Below are positions 10,313 to 20,200 of a DNA stretch of 64,000 bases, piece after piece. Source of the DNA: Cardiobacteriaceae bacterium (lineage in GTDB: Bacteria; Pseudomonadota; Gammaproteobacteria; Cardiobacteriales; Cardiobacteriaceae); the NCBI GenBank assembly GCA_030525785.1, contig JAUNEA010000002.1:62001-126000 (forward strand), read 5' to 3'. Each line of letters begins with the position of its first letter. Within the stretch, counting starts at the first letter, position 1. The translations under genes were made by a program, and so were the position numbers. The notes beneath the pieces were generated by a model that did not search any database, was not told where the DNA came from, and was given only the letters and a program-made list of their open reading frames with translations.

Positions 10313-10349
10313 AATCAATCCTTGAGACGAGATAATGAAAGGGTGTATC

Positions 10350-10381
10350 AAAAAGAAAGCGCTTTGGAGGCAAAGCGCTTT
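10350..10381 (-). terminator. Paired-palindrome terminator downstream of leuA
   Basis: AAAGCGCTTTG at 10356-10366 pairs with CAAAGCGCTTT at 10371-10381 around a 4-base loop. On the minus strand the stem is followed by CTTTTTG. This is a convincing intrinsic terminator made only of the repeat unit. Confidence 0.75.
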
Positions 10382-10403
10382 AGGTTATCCATTAGGGAAG
10401 AGA

Positions 10404-12053
10404 TTAATAAGCTTGCGCAAGTGCGGTTAAGGTTGCTCGTAGCATGGCGCTAACGGTATCTTGGCTATAGGCAATGCCTGTTGTGAGTTTGTCATCAACC
10501 AACATTTGCACATAGGCAACGGCTTGCGCATCGGTTGCTCCTGTCATGGCGTGTTCAGCATAGTTAGTGATATTGAGGCGACGCTGGCTGTAGTGGCTTA
10601 AAGCATCAATGAAGGCACTGAGTACACCTGAGCCATTACCTGTGAGGGTGTGGGTTTGACCTTGATGAATGATGCGGCAAGAGAGTGCATCTTCATTGCT
10701 ACCACGCGTGATGCTGTAAGATTCTAAACTCAAAGCGCTTTCTTGCATATAGCTGGCTTCAAAGAGTTTCAAAATCTCAGCGCTGGCAAGTTCTTTTTGC
10801 GTGGTTTCACTTTGTTTTTGTACTTTTTGCGCAAAATCAATTTGTAACCAACGTGGCACATTCAAGCCATAATCTCGTGCGAGAATATAAGCTACGCCAC
10901 CTTTTCCTGATTGACTGTTGATACGTACAACATCTTGATAGCTGCGACCAATATCTACAGGGTCAATAGGTAAATAGGCAATATCCCAAATGCCATTGGA
11001 TTCTTTCTCCAACGATTTCTTAATCGCATCTTGATGCGAACCAGAGAAAGCCGTAAACACCAATTCGCCAACATAAGGGTGGCGTGGGTGAACAGGTAAA
11101 TTGTTGCACTCTGAAACAATATGCACCATCTCATTCATTTTGGAAAAATCCAGTTTAGGGTCAATGCCTTGAGAATAGAGGTTCATCGCCATCACCATGA
11201 TGTCCATATTGCCTGTGCGTTCGCCGTTGCCAAGTAGAGTTCCTTCCACTCGGTCAGCTCCCGCCAAAACCGCCAGTTCTGAGGCTGCAATAGCACACCC
11301 ACGATCGTTATGGGTATGAACTGAAATGCGAACATGAGGACGGCTTGGTAAATGGCGACAGAAGTATTCGATTTGATCAGCGTATAGATTAGGTGTGGAG
11401 CATTCAACGGTGCTGGGCAAGTTTAAAATCACTCCTTGCCCTTTTTCAGGTTCCCAAACACGACAAACTGCCTCACAAATAGAAACCGCAAAATCGGGTT
11501 CTGTTTGCGAAAAGCTTTCGGGAGAATATTCAAAAATCCATTCGGTTTTGGGGTATTTCGCTGCATATTCTTTGAGCAAACTTGCCCCTTGAAGAGCGAT
11601 TTCTGTAATTTCTGCTTGGGATTTTTCATAGACTTTTTCGCGTTGTACGCGTGATGTGGAGTTATAAACATGCACAATAGCGCGTTTGGCGCCGCAAAGC
11701 GCTTCAAAAGTACGCGCAATCAAATGTTCGCGCGCCTGTACCAAAACTTGAATCGTGACATCATCAGGAATCAAACCTCCTTCAATCAATTGGCGTGTGA
11801 AGTCAAATTCAATTTGTGAAGCACTGGGGAAGCCAATCTCAATTTCTTTGAAGCCAATCTCAACCAGCAATTGGAAAAAGCGAAGCTTTTGTTCAACCGT
11901 CATTGGGTCAATAAGCGCTTGGTTGCCATCGCGCAAATCTACACTGACCCAATCAGGGGCTTGGGTAATGAGTTTGTCTGGCCAAGTGCGATCTTTTAAT
12001 TGAGGATTGAAAGCAAAAGGACGATATTTTTGATGATTAAACATGGCATTCAT
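10404..12053 (-). CDS. leuA: 2-isopropylmalate synthase (long, type II form)
   Basis: The 549-residue enzyme joins acetyl-CoA and 2-oxoisovalerate in the first committed step of leucine synthesis. The TIM-barrel domain has VSVDLRDGNQAL near residue 37, metal-binding SVHTHNDRG, and GNGERTGNMD. The C-terminal ~120 residues form the leucine-binding regulatory domain. The opening FNHQKYRPF and overall form match the actinobacterial-type enzyme that is scattered among proteobacteria, not the E. coli LeuA type. An ATG three codons later (12044) is also possible, and neither has a strong ribosome site. The gene lies 6 bases after mutT, so it may be read from the secA-mutT transcript. No other leu gene is nearby. 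Confidence 0.93.
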   Translation of the reverse strand: MNAMFNHQKYRPFAFNPQLKDRTWPDKLITQAPDWVSVDLRDGNQALIDPMTVEQKLRFFQLLVEIGFKEIEIGFPSASQIEFDFTRQLIEGGLIPDDVTIQVLVQAREHLIARTFEALCGAKRAIVHVYNSTSRVQREKVYEKSQAEITEIALQGASLLKEYAAKYPKTEWIFEYSPESFSQTEPDFAVSICEAVCRVWEPEKGQGVILNLPSTVECSTPNLYADQIEYFCRHLPSRPHVRISVHTHNDRGCAIAASELAVLAGADRVEGTLLGNGERTGNMDIMVMAMNLYSQGIDPKLDFSKMNEMVHIVSECNNLPVHPRHPYVGELVFTAFSGSHQDAIKKSLEKESNGIWDIAYLPIDPVDIGRSYQDVVRINSQSGKGGVAYILARDYGLNVPRWLQIDFAQKVQKQSETTQKELASAEILKLFEASYMQESALSLESYSITRGSNEDALSCRIIHQGQTHTLTGNGSGVLSAFIDALSHYSQRRLNITNYAEHAMTGATDAQAVAYVQMLVDDKLTTGIAYSQDTVSAMLRATLTALAQAY

Positions 12054-12059
12054 AAGACA

Positions 12060-12494
12060 TTATTGGGGTAAAAGTTGAGGAAGTTGGGCTAAAACATCAA
12101 GATTACTTGGGATAAAGTCATAATCCTCAAGCTCCTCGAGCTTTGCCCATGCGAGGCTTTGACCCTCTAGTGGGCGAGGGCAAAGCGCTTTGGGAAGTTG
12201 GCAGTGGTAAAAATCAACCATCAAGCTTTTGGTGTCGGACGTTTCTGTCAACGATACTTTTTTGCGCAAGAGGTGATGAAAAACCACGCCTGATAAATCC
12301 AAATCTAGCTCTTCACGTAGCTCACGCACCAACGAAGCGCTTTGGGTCTCCCCTGATTCTACTTTACCACCAGGAAATTCCCAACAGCCTGCAAAGCGTT
12401 TGTTGGCAGGACGTGTGTTAATCAGTAGCTGCCCATCATGGTTGATGATGATGGCAGCTACAACATAAGTAATACCTGCCTGAGCAGGAATCAT
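12060..12494 (-). CDS. mutT: 8-oxo-dGTP diphosphatase (MutT-type Nudix hydrolase)
   Basis: The 144-residue protein carries a complete Nudix box, GGKVESGETQSASLVRELREEL, as expected for an enzyme that clears oxidised dGTP and prevents A:T to C:G changes. The start at 12494 overlaps the secA stop (ATGA), and GGGAG lies 8 bases upstream. Longer frames would extend far into secA. Coupling of mutT to secA is the same as in E. coli. Palindrome copies are read as QSAS-like and KALC segments. Confidence 0.9.
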   Translation of the reverse strand: MIPAQAGITYVVAAIIINHDGQLLINTRPANKRFAGCWEFPGGKVESGETQSASLVRELREELDLDLSGVVFHHLLRKKVSLTETSDTKSLMVDFYHCQLPKALCPRPLEGQSLAWAKLEELEDYDFIPSNLDVLAQLPQLLPQ

Positions 12495-15163
12495 TTTAAT
12501 CTCCCATGACATTCTTTGTATTTTTTTCCTGAACCACAGGTGCAAGGTTCATTACGTCCAACAGGAGGCTTTTTATCTACACTCAAACCTTCTTCGTTGG
12601 GGTCGGGTTCTTCGTCTTTAGGAGCTACTTCGGGCACTACAATGGAAGGAGCAAGAGGTGCTGGAGGATTGCTGGCATATTCAAAGTGTAAATGTGAGAG
12701 TTTGCCAATAACTTCAAAGCGAATGGAGTTCATCAAATCGTTAAACATTTCAAACGATTCTTTTTTGTACTCTTGCTTGGGATCTTTTTGAGCGCGTGAA
12801 CGCAACCAAATCGCTTGGCGCAGCATATCCATATGCGAGAGATGATTTTTCCATTGTTGGTCAATGGTCATCAACACAATGCGCTTTTCCACATTGCGCA
12901 CAAATTCAGGATCTACATGCTCAATGCGCTTGGCATAGAGTTGGTCGAGGAAATCGTTAAGTTGTTGGGCGATTTCTGATGAACTGATATCAGGGTTTTG
13001 CTCGAGGAAATGTTTTTGTATATCAACGCCTAGTGAGAAAATGGCAGCCATATCTTGTTCAAGGGCTTGCGTGTTCCAATGTTGGCGCACTTGGTCAGCA
13101 GGAAGATATTTATCTACCAAATCCAGCACTACTTCATGGCGCATTTGGGTGATTAAATCGCTAATATCTGGGCTATCCATAATGTCGCTACGCTGAGAAT
13201 AGATGACTTTGCGTTGTTCATTGGCAACATTGTCGTATTCCAAAATATTTTTACGCGCATCAAAGTTATGTGCTTCAACTTTACGTTGAGCTCCTTCGAT
13301 TTGGCGAGAAATCATTTTCGATTCGATAGCCTCATCTTCGCTCATGCCAAAGCGTCCCATCATACTTGCCATACGATCGCCAGCGAAAATGCGCACCAAA
13401 TTATCATCGAGAGCTACATAAAAACGGCTGGAGCCGGGATCACCTTGTCGCCCTGAGCGTCCGCGTAATTGGTTATCAATGCGCCGACTTTCATGGCGTT
13501 CTGCACCAATGACGTGTAATCCACCTGCACGGATAACCTCGTCATGTCGTGCTTGCCAAGCGCTTTTTACAGCTTGACGTTCCTCTTCGCTGGCATCTTT
13601 GGGCAAAGCTGCCAAATCGGCTTTGAGCGAACCCCCGAGTACAATATCTGTTCCACGACCTGCCATATTGGTGGCAATGGTGACCATAGCAGGTCTACCT
13701 GCTTGAGCGATAATTTCAGCCTCGCGTTCATGTTGTTTGGCATTCAAAACATTGTGGCGAATGCCTGCTTGTGTGAGGAGGCTAGAGACTAACTCTGAGG
13801 TTTCGATAGAAGCAGTGCCGAGCAAAACAGGTTGTTTACGGCTTTGTGCCTCGCGAACATCATTGATGATGGCTTGGTATTTACCTTTTTGGTTGAGATA
13901 AATTTGATCAATATGGTCAATGCGTTGCACAGGGCGATTGGTGGGAATAATGACGGTTTCTAAGCCATAAATTTCTTGAAATTCCGCAGCTTCGGTATCG
14001 GCTGTTCCTGTCATGCCTGCCAGTTTTTCATACAAACGGAAGTAATTTTGGTAGGTAATAGAGGCAAGGGTTTGGTTTTCTTGCTTAACCATAACCCCTT
14101 CTTTGACTTCAATCGCTTGATGCAACCCATCAGACCAGCGCCGACCTTCCATAACACGACCAGTAAATTCATCAACAATCATGACTTCCCCATCGCGTAC
14201 CAAATAATCCACATCACGATGGAATAAATGATGAGCTCTTAAGCACGCATTGAGATGATGGAATAAGCCAAGATTTTTGGGGTGATACAAGCCTTCATTT
14301 TCATTGAGTAAACCTTTTTCACGCAAAAGCGCTTCGACACGGTCATGCCCTTCATCGGTTAAGCCAACTTGTTTGGTTTTTTCGTCAATGGAGAAATCTC
14401 CTTCGCCATCTTCTACTTCTTGACGTTTGAGATGAGGGACGAGTTCGTTGAGTACGAGATACAAATCAGTATTGGCATCTGCAGGCCCTGAGATAATCAG
14501 CGGTGTTCTGGCCTCATCAATCAGAATAGAATCGACTTCATCAATGATGGCGTAATGCAATTCACGTTGTAGGCGTTCGCTTTCATCATGAGCCATATTG
14601 GTGCGCAGATAATCAAAGCCAAACTCATTGTTGGTGCCATAAGTAATATCGGCTTGGTAAGCAGCTCGTTTTTGCTCAGAAGTCATACCTGACAAAATAA
14701 TGCCCGTGCTTAAGCCTAAGAAACGATACAACTCGCCTAATTCCACACCATCGCGCGAGGCAAGATAATCGTTGACGGTAACCACATGCACACCTTTGCC
14801 TGAAAGTGCATTGAGGTAAACAGCCAGAGTTGCCACCAATGTTTTCCCTTCGCCTGTGCGCATTTCAGGGATTTTGCCTTGATGTAATACCATGCCACCA
14901 ATCAATTGCACATCATGATGTCGCATGCCTAAAACACGCCGACTGGCTTCACGAACCACAGCGAAACTCTCAGGCAACAGTTGGTCTAGGGTTTCATGCT
15001 GGAGCCTTTCTTTGAATTCTTGGGTTTTGGCTTTAAGCTCAGTGTCGCTAAGCGCTTTGATTTTTGGTTCTAAATCATTAATTTGTTTAACGATTTTATT
15101 GAGTTGTTTCAAGATTCGGTCATTGCGTGAGCCAAATATTTTGGTTGCCAGTGTGCCTAACAT
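12491..15163 (-). CDS. secA: Preprotein translocase ATPase SecA
   Basis: The 890-residue motor drives proteins through SecYEG. It shows the Walker A EMRTGEGKT, the DEVDSILIDEARTPL region, NMAGRGTDI, and the C-terminal zinc-binding tail CTCGSGKKYKECHG that binds SecB and phospholipid. Length is normal for proteobacteria. AAAGGAAA precedes the ATG. No secM lies upstream. The neighbouring gene is the divergent DciA-like ORF, so SecM-type arrest control is not encoded here. Palindrome cores are few for its length. Confidence 0.99.
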   Translation of the reverse strand: MLGTLATKIFGSRNDRILKQLNKIVKQINDLEPKIKALSDTELKAKTQEFKERLQHETLDQLLPESFAVVREASRRVLGMRHHDVQLIGGMVLHQGKIPEMRTGEGKTLVATLAVYLNALSGKGVHVVTVNDYLASRDGVELGELYRFLGLSTGIILSGMTSEQKRAAYQADITYGTNNEFGFDYLRTNMAHDESERLQRELHYAIIDEVDSILIDEARTPLIISGPADANTDLYLVLNELVPHLKRQEVEDGEGDFSIDEKTKQVGLTDEGHDRVEALLREKGLLNENEGLYHPKNLGLFHHLNACLRAHHLFHRDVDYLVRDGEVMIVDEFTGRVMEGRRWSDGLHQAIEVKEGVMVKQENQTLASITYQNYFRLYEKLAGMTGTADTEAAEFQEIYGLETVIIPTNRPVQRIDHIDQIYLNQKGKYQAIINDVREAQSRKQPVLLGTASIETSELVSSLLTQAGIRHNVLNAKQHEREAEIIAQAGRPAMVTIATNMAGRGTDIVLGGSLKADLAALPKDASEEERQAVKSAWQARHDEVIRAGGLHVIGAERHESRRIDNQLRGRSGRQGDPGSSRFYVALDDNLVRIFAGDRMASMMGRFGMSEDEAIESKMISRQIEGAQRKVEAHNFDARKNILEYDNVANEQRKVIYSQRSDIMDSPDISDLITQMRHEVVLDLVDKYLPADQVRQHWNTQALEQDMAAIFSLGVDIQKHFLEQNPDISSSEIAQQLNDFLDQLYAKRIEHVDPEFVRNVEKRIVLMTIDQQWKNHLSHMDMLRQAIWLRSRAQKDPKQEYKKESFEMFNDLMNSIRFEVIGKLSHLHFEYASNPPAPLAPSIVVPEVAPKDEEPDPNEEGLSVDKKPPVGRNEPCTCGSGKKYKECHGRLK

Positions 15164-15238
15164 CGGTTTTCCTTTGCGGTTGCGCTATGATAAACGCTTT
15201 CGCCCGTCATAAATGTGTAAAAAATCACGAAAAATAAG

Positions 15239-15778
15239 ATGCAAACTATACCATATTCCCAGCAGATAAGCCTGCAAAAGCTGATGAAATCATGTCTTGA
15301 AGACTTATCTCCTCAAAATAATGACCAGCATTTTCAGCATTATTTACGCCAGCAATTTTATGCTTGCCTACCTCATTCTCTTCAAAATGGGGTTGCTCCT
15401 GACCAATTTCAAGCCCAAACAAAACAATCCAAGCAGAAAGCGCTTTGGACGATTTATGCCAAAAATAGCTTATTGGCGCATCAGTTTCATTTTCTTGCGA
15501 TGGAGATGGAAAAGCGCATTGTGCGCCGTGTGTTCAGCGATATTTCAGGGCAAAGCGCTTTGCCTGAACGGGTTCGACAATTTTTAAAACAGTTGCCACG
15601 TTTTCGATTTCAGGTGGTGGTTCGGGGGGATTATTTTGAGGAAGAGCGAGAGAGGTTAAATGTGCCATTAAATCCGCTGGTATTTAAAGCCAAGCATTTT
15701 AATGAGCAACAAGCCAGCGAGTATTTGCAGGCTTTTTGGGCAAAGCGCTTTGATGCTGAGGGTGCGGATAAGGCATAA
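15239..15778 (+). CDS. DUF721 / DciA-like protein (tentative)
   Basis: The 179-residue product has a central segment, KALWTIYAKNSLLAHQFHFL, followed by helices, that resembles the DUF721 fold of DciA, the replicative-helicase loader or operator in bacteria without DnaC. DUF721 genes often sit beside secA or lpxC in gammaproteobacteria, which supports the call. The N-terminal helical part is not diagnostic. The gene is divergent from secA with 75 bases between starts, and its ribosome site is weak. Three full or near palindrome copies encode KALW, QSAL and AKRF. If the family call is wrong, it is a hypothetical basic protein. Confidence 0.45.
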   Translation: MQTIPYSQQISLQKLMKSCLEDLSPQNNDQHFQHYLRQQFYACLPHSLQNGVAPDQFQAQTKQSKQKALWTIYAKNSLLAHQFHFLAMEMEKRIVRRVFSDISGQSALPERVRQFLKQLPRFRFQVVVRGDYFEEERERLNVPLNPLVFKAKHFNEQQASEYLQAFWAKRFDAEGADKA

Positions 15779-15839
15779 CTTGGGGTTTCAGTATGCTTTA
15801 TGGCTTCTTACAGGGAGTCAAAGCGCTTTGTGGTCGAGA

Positions 15840-16418
15840 TTATAATTTGGGCTTGGTGGCTTTTTGAGCCTTCTCCCACGCTTCTAAGGCAGATTCAAGA
15901 CGAGGGTCTTGAAGGGTTAAGGTGGTATGGTTGTAGATGAGCTGAGGATCGGTGTAAATGTTTTTGCATTTCATCAATTCCTTTTCATCGATTTCTTTGC
16001 AGTAACGCCAGCCACCTATGCCACCATAGCTGGGCTTGCCATATTTTGCCAACACCGCTTCTTCAAGCGCTTTGACATTCTCTTCTGTGTAGGCAATGTT
16101 GTAACTGATTCTGCTGACTGCTAATTTACCGCCTGCTTCTGGCACAGGTGTGAGGGTTACGATGATGTTGGTGTGGTCTTTTTTCAGCTCAAAGCTATGA
16201 GGCTCTGTTTCGCCTGTTATCTTATTTTTGGGCGGATACGTTTGTAATTGAATCTCTCCTGTATCAACCTCTTGTGATTTTGCCAAAGCTTGTATCGCCT
16301 CATCTCGGCTCATGCCCAATTTAATACCTGCAACGTCAAACTCTGTCGGGTCGACTGAGCGTGTTTGGGCATAAAGTTGGGAACTCAAGAGTGCGGTCAG
16401 TAATAAAGCGTAACGCAT
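15840..16418 (-). CDS. Secreted protein of unknown function
   Basis: The 192-residue product has a clear signal peptide (MRYALLLTALLSSQLYA, cleaved before QT). The mature part begins with FDVAGIKLGMSRDEAIQAL, a pattern common in small periplasmic or lipoprotein-like domains of unknown function. Two cysteines (WRYCKEI and LMKCKNI) are spaced 14 apart and may form a disulfide. I do not recognise the family. It stands between the DciA-like gene and rnhB and has a possible promoter upstream. AAGGAG lies before the ATG. Confidence 0.7.
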   Translation of the reverse strand: MRYALLLTALLSSQLYAQTRSVDPTEFDVAGIKLGMSRDEAIQALAKSQEVDTGEIQLQTYPPKNKITGETEPHSFELKKDHTNIIVTLTPVPEAGGKLAVSRISYNIAYTEENVKALEEAVLAKYGKPSYGGIGGWRYCKEIDEKELMKCKNIYTDPQLIYNHTTLTLQDPRLESALEAWEKAQKATKPKL

Positions 16419-16448
16419 AACATCTCCTTAGGGTTGTCAAAGAGTGAA

Positions 16449-16477
16449 ATTATAAAAACTTGGTGTAGAAAATCCTA
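16449..16477 (-). promoter_or_regulatory. Possible promoter of the secreted-protein gene
   Basis: The minus strand has a perfect TATAAT at 16454-16449, about 30 bases before the start codon. A matching -35 is weak (TAGGAT at 17 bases). Confidence 0.35.
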
Positions 16478-16523
16478 GAGTAAAGCGCTTTGTTGGTCAG
16501 ACCAAAATCCCTGAAGCAATAGC

Positions 16524-17114
16524 TTAAAACAAGCTCAATTGTTGGCTTTTGAGTGGAGCGAAGCTGTGGCGATGTTCAGGCAATGCACCAAAGCGCTTTA
16601 TTGCTTCTAAATGCTTGGAAGTGGCGTAGCCTTTGTGTTGATGGAAGCCGTATTCGGGGTATTTTTCGTGTAAACGCAAAAGTGTGCGATCGCGAGTGAC
16701 TTTCGCCAAAATCGAGGCAGCCGCAATGCTGGGAACAGAGGCATCACCTCCTACAATGGCTTTTGCGTGATAATCAATATTTGGCACAAATTTCCCATCA
16801 ACCAACACTTCAATTTCTCCGAAATTCTGGTGACAAAGCGCTTTTTGCACTGCCTCAATCGCGCGTTGCATCGCCAGCAACGTAGCATGATGAATATTGA
16901 GGGCATCAATTTCATCAGGCGTTGCATGAGCAATGCCATAGGCTAAGGCTTGTTCTGTGATGGCGGTAAAAAGGCTTTCACGGACTTTGGCGGAAATTTG
17001 CTTGCTATCATTGAGCTTAGGAAGATGGTAGCGTTCTGGTAAGACCACTGCAGCTGCCACCACATCACCTACTAATGCTCCTCTTCCTGCTTCATCAACA
17101 CCCATAATCATCAT
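16524..17114 (-). CDS. rnhB: Ribonuclease HII
   Basis: The 196-residue enzyme cuts the RNA strand at ribonucleotides in DNA. It has MGVDEAGRGALVGDVVAAAV with the first catalytic Asp-Glu pair, LNDSKQIS, VDGKFVPN, and ASILAKVTRDR. The ATG at 17114 is preceded by AGGAG. A longer frame (to 17156) would read upstream through a palindrome copy. In many genomes rnhB follows lpxB, and lpxB lies about 5 kb upstream here on the same strand, separated by rne and zapD. Confidence 0.95.
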   Translation of the reverse strand: MMIMGVDEAGRGALVGDVVAAAVVLPERYHLPKLNDSKQISAKVRESLFTAITEQALAYGIAHATPDEIDALNIHHATLLAMQRAIEAVQKALCHQNFGEIEVLVDGKFVPNIDYHAKAIVGGDASVPSIAAASILAKVTRDRTLLRLHEKYPEYGFHQHKGYATSKHLEAIKRFGALPEHRHSFAPLKSQQLSLF

Positions 17115-17152
17115 CACAAACTCCTTTGCTTTTGGATTCCAAAGCGCTTTGT

Positions 17153-17179
17153 TCAAAAAGAAACCCCACCGAAGTGGGG
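17153..17179 (-). terminator. Intrinsic terminator of the RNase E-transaldolase gene
   Basis: On the minus strand CCCCAC and GTGGGG close a TTCG tetraloop (17164-17179), followed by TTTCTTTTT. The very stable loop and T run give a clear terminator. Confidence 0.85.
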
Positions 17180-17202
17180 CTGGTAAGCCTCAAATGAGAG
17201 GA

Positions 17203-20200
17203 TTACTGGATTTGCGCCAGTTTTTTCGCCAGTGTTTGTAACAGTTGGCTGTACGCGCGTTCAAAAGCGGTAATGCCTTCATATTCCAAGAGATTGGCAA
17301 TTTGCTCTAAGTTAATACCAGCTTCTTTCAGTGCCAATAATCCTTCTTCTGCCTTGTCGAAATCACGCGCGAGGGTTTGGGCAACACGTCCATGATCTTT
17401 AAAGGCTTGGTAAGTGCTGGGGGGAATGGTATTGATGGTGTTTTCGCCAATCAGCATATCCACATAACGCACATCAGAATATTCAGGATTTTTGGTTGAA
17501 GTGCTTGCCCAAAGTAAGCGTTGCACTTTTGCCCCTGATGCTGCCAAAGCTTGCCAATCTTCTTGTGCAAAGCGCTTTAGAGCATTTTGGTAGGCAAGTT
17601 TGGCATTGTAGATTGCCGAACGACCACGCAAATGAGCATGTTGCTGACCCAGCAAATCATCAATTTTGCTGTCTACACGGCTGACGAAAAAGCTGGCAAC
17701 AGAATGAATGTTCTCAATGCTCAATCCCTGAGCTACTCGAGCCTTCAAGCCTTCAATATAAGCTTCTAAGACTTGTAAATGGCGGGTTTGGCTGAAGAGT
17801 AAAGTAGCATTGATGCTGATGCCTTGCGCAGTTAGTTCGCGAATAGCGAGTAGACCAGCAGGCGTTGCAGGAACTTTAATCATCACATTCTCACGCGCCA
17901 CTTGCTGATGAAGCCAAAGCGCTTGGCTTATGGTCTGCTCAGCATCGTGTGCGAGATAAGGCGAGACTTCGAGTGAGACCCAGCCGTCAAGTCGATCCGT
18001 TTTCTCAAACACAGGGCGCATTTGGTCACAAGCCATTTGAATATCCTCAATAGCTAAGCTAAAGAAGGCATTTTGCACATCGCTGGGATTAACCGCCTGC
18101 TGTAGCCACTGGCGCAAAGAAGCATCGTAAGCATCGCTATGAAGCGCTTTGTGGAAAATAGCAGGATTAGAGGTTACACCGCGCAAATCATCGTCCGCAA
18201 TCAATCGCTCAAGCGTGCCTTCTTGCAACAATTGACGGCTGATGTCGTCATACCAAACGCTCTGCCCTAATTCTGGCAGGCGGCGTAAGGGGTTGTTTTT
18301 GTTGCTACGCGTACGCGTTGTGCGTTTGGGTTTGCTTGGCTCTTCGCTGGCGGTTTCTGTTTCTGGCGCGTCATGGGTTTCGGTTTCAACAGACAAAGCG
18401 CTTTCTGTTGTTTGTTCTACAACTTCCGCTTCCGCTTCATTTTTATCTTCAGAAACAAGAGTTTCAGAGGGCAAGTCTTCTGCCACAGATGCTGATACAG
18501 GCTCGTTTGGCAAAGCGCTTTCCGTAGTTGCTATTTCTTCTACTAGCGTTTCGCTAACCGCTTTCTCTACCATAACGCGCTCTTGGCGTGAACGTCTACT
18601 GCTTTTGGCGGGTGTTTCGCTAGGCGTTGGTTCATGTAAGAAGCTGACTAACGCAGGAGCGTGGCTGTAGGGTTCTTGGCTGGCGAGTTCTGCCATTTCA
18701 TTGGCATCAAGGGCAGCTTGCTCTTCGGGGTCAAGTTTAAGTGGGGCGACATAAAGCGCTTTATTATCCTCATCAGCTTCGGGCGCTGTTACTGTGGCTG
18801 GGCTAATTTCTTTCGGAACATAATCAAATTTGCCCTGCCCACGTACTGCATTCTCGTCAAGCATTCGCCCTTTTCTGATTTGACGACCGTTGAGGGTCTC
18901 GGGCGGATTGAGGAGTTGCTCAAGTGTTTGATTAACGCCATCTTTTTCAGGCGTGTCATCGCGAGTAATGCGGCGTTCGCGTTGTCCATTTCGCTCTTGG
19001 CGTTCAGGCTGAGTGGGTGTGTTGTCTTTGGTTTGAGTGGGCTCAGCAAAACGCTCGATCGGACGTTCTTGTGTTTCGGTAGAAAGCGCTTTGTTTTCGC
19101 GAGCTTCTTGGCGTTCACGTTTGTTTTCACGATGAGTTTCGCGATTTTGAGTTTCAGGTAGAACCTTCACTTCAACCATTTCTTCATTACGTGGCGCATC
19201 GTTTTGTCCACGATGAGCATGAGGCTGGTTTTTGGCTTTACGTTCTGCTTGACGTGCTTTGGTTGGCTTACTTGATTCAGCGAGTAATTCTTCAAACTTA
19301 CGTCTATCTGCTTTGAACAGACTGATAACGCGTGAGAAATTCTCTGCCAAAGCGCTTTTCTCAATTTCTGCTTTCTCTGGCACAACAGGAGCTGGTGTGC
19401 TGTGGGTGATACCTTGTACTGCAGCTTGTTCTACCACAGGTTTTTGGGCGCGAGTAATGCGCTCTTCTTCAGGTAACTCTTGTGACAGTGGCAGACGGTA
19501 GCTTGGGGTGAGAACAGTCTCCTCATCAATCTCATCTTCGCGTTGGCGTGTGATGTGGTAATCAGGGGCATAAAGGTTGGGGTTTGGAACCAACACAACT
19601 TCCACATGGTTACGCGTTTCAATCTGGCGCAAAGCTTGGCGTTTTTCATTGAGGAGATAAGTGGCGATATTGACAGGTAATTCTCCTGTGATACGGCGTG
19701 TACGTTCTTTAATTGCCTCTTCTTCAATGATGCGTAACAGCGAAAGTGCCAACGATTGAATGCCACGAATACTGCCTTGCCCTTTGCAACGTGGGCAAAC
19801 ATGATGGCTGACTTCGTCCATCGATGGGCGTAGGCGTTGGCGCGATAATTCCAATAAGCCAAAACGCGAAATTCGACCAATTTGCACTCGTGCGCGGTCA
19901 ATTTTGGTCGCTTCCATAAGACGTGTTTCAATGTCTTTACGATTGCGAGTTACGCCCATATCAATAAAATCAATAACAATTAATCCGCCCAAATCGCGTA
20001 AGCGCATTTGACGTGCAATCTCATCAGCAGCTTCTAGGTTGGTTTGGTAGGCAGTTTCTTCTATATCACCACCTTTAGTGGCTTTGGAAGAGTTGATGTC
20101 AATGGAAACGAGAGCTTCGGTGTAATCAATCACCAATTCTCCACCTGAGGGTAATTTAACATTACGCTGATAAGCGCTTTCAATTTGTCCCTCGATTTGA

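Noticed and set aside
10419-10427. AAGTGCGGT, the Pasteurellaceae uptake core, within leuA
   Set aside because: I found one copy only, about what chance gives in 64 kb. It does not mark this genome as a Haemophilus-type one.
18242-19161. Long plus-strand frames opposite the RNase E linker
   Set aside because: They arise from the low-complexity Glu, Thr and Ala codons of the linker on the other strand. No start signals or family features.
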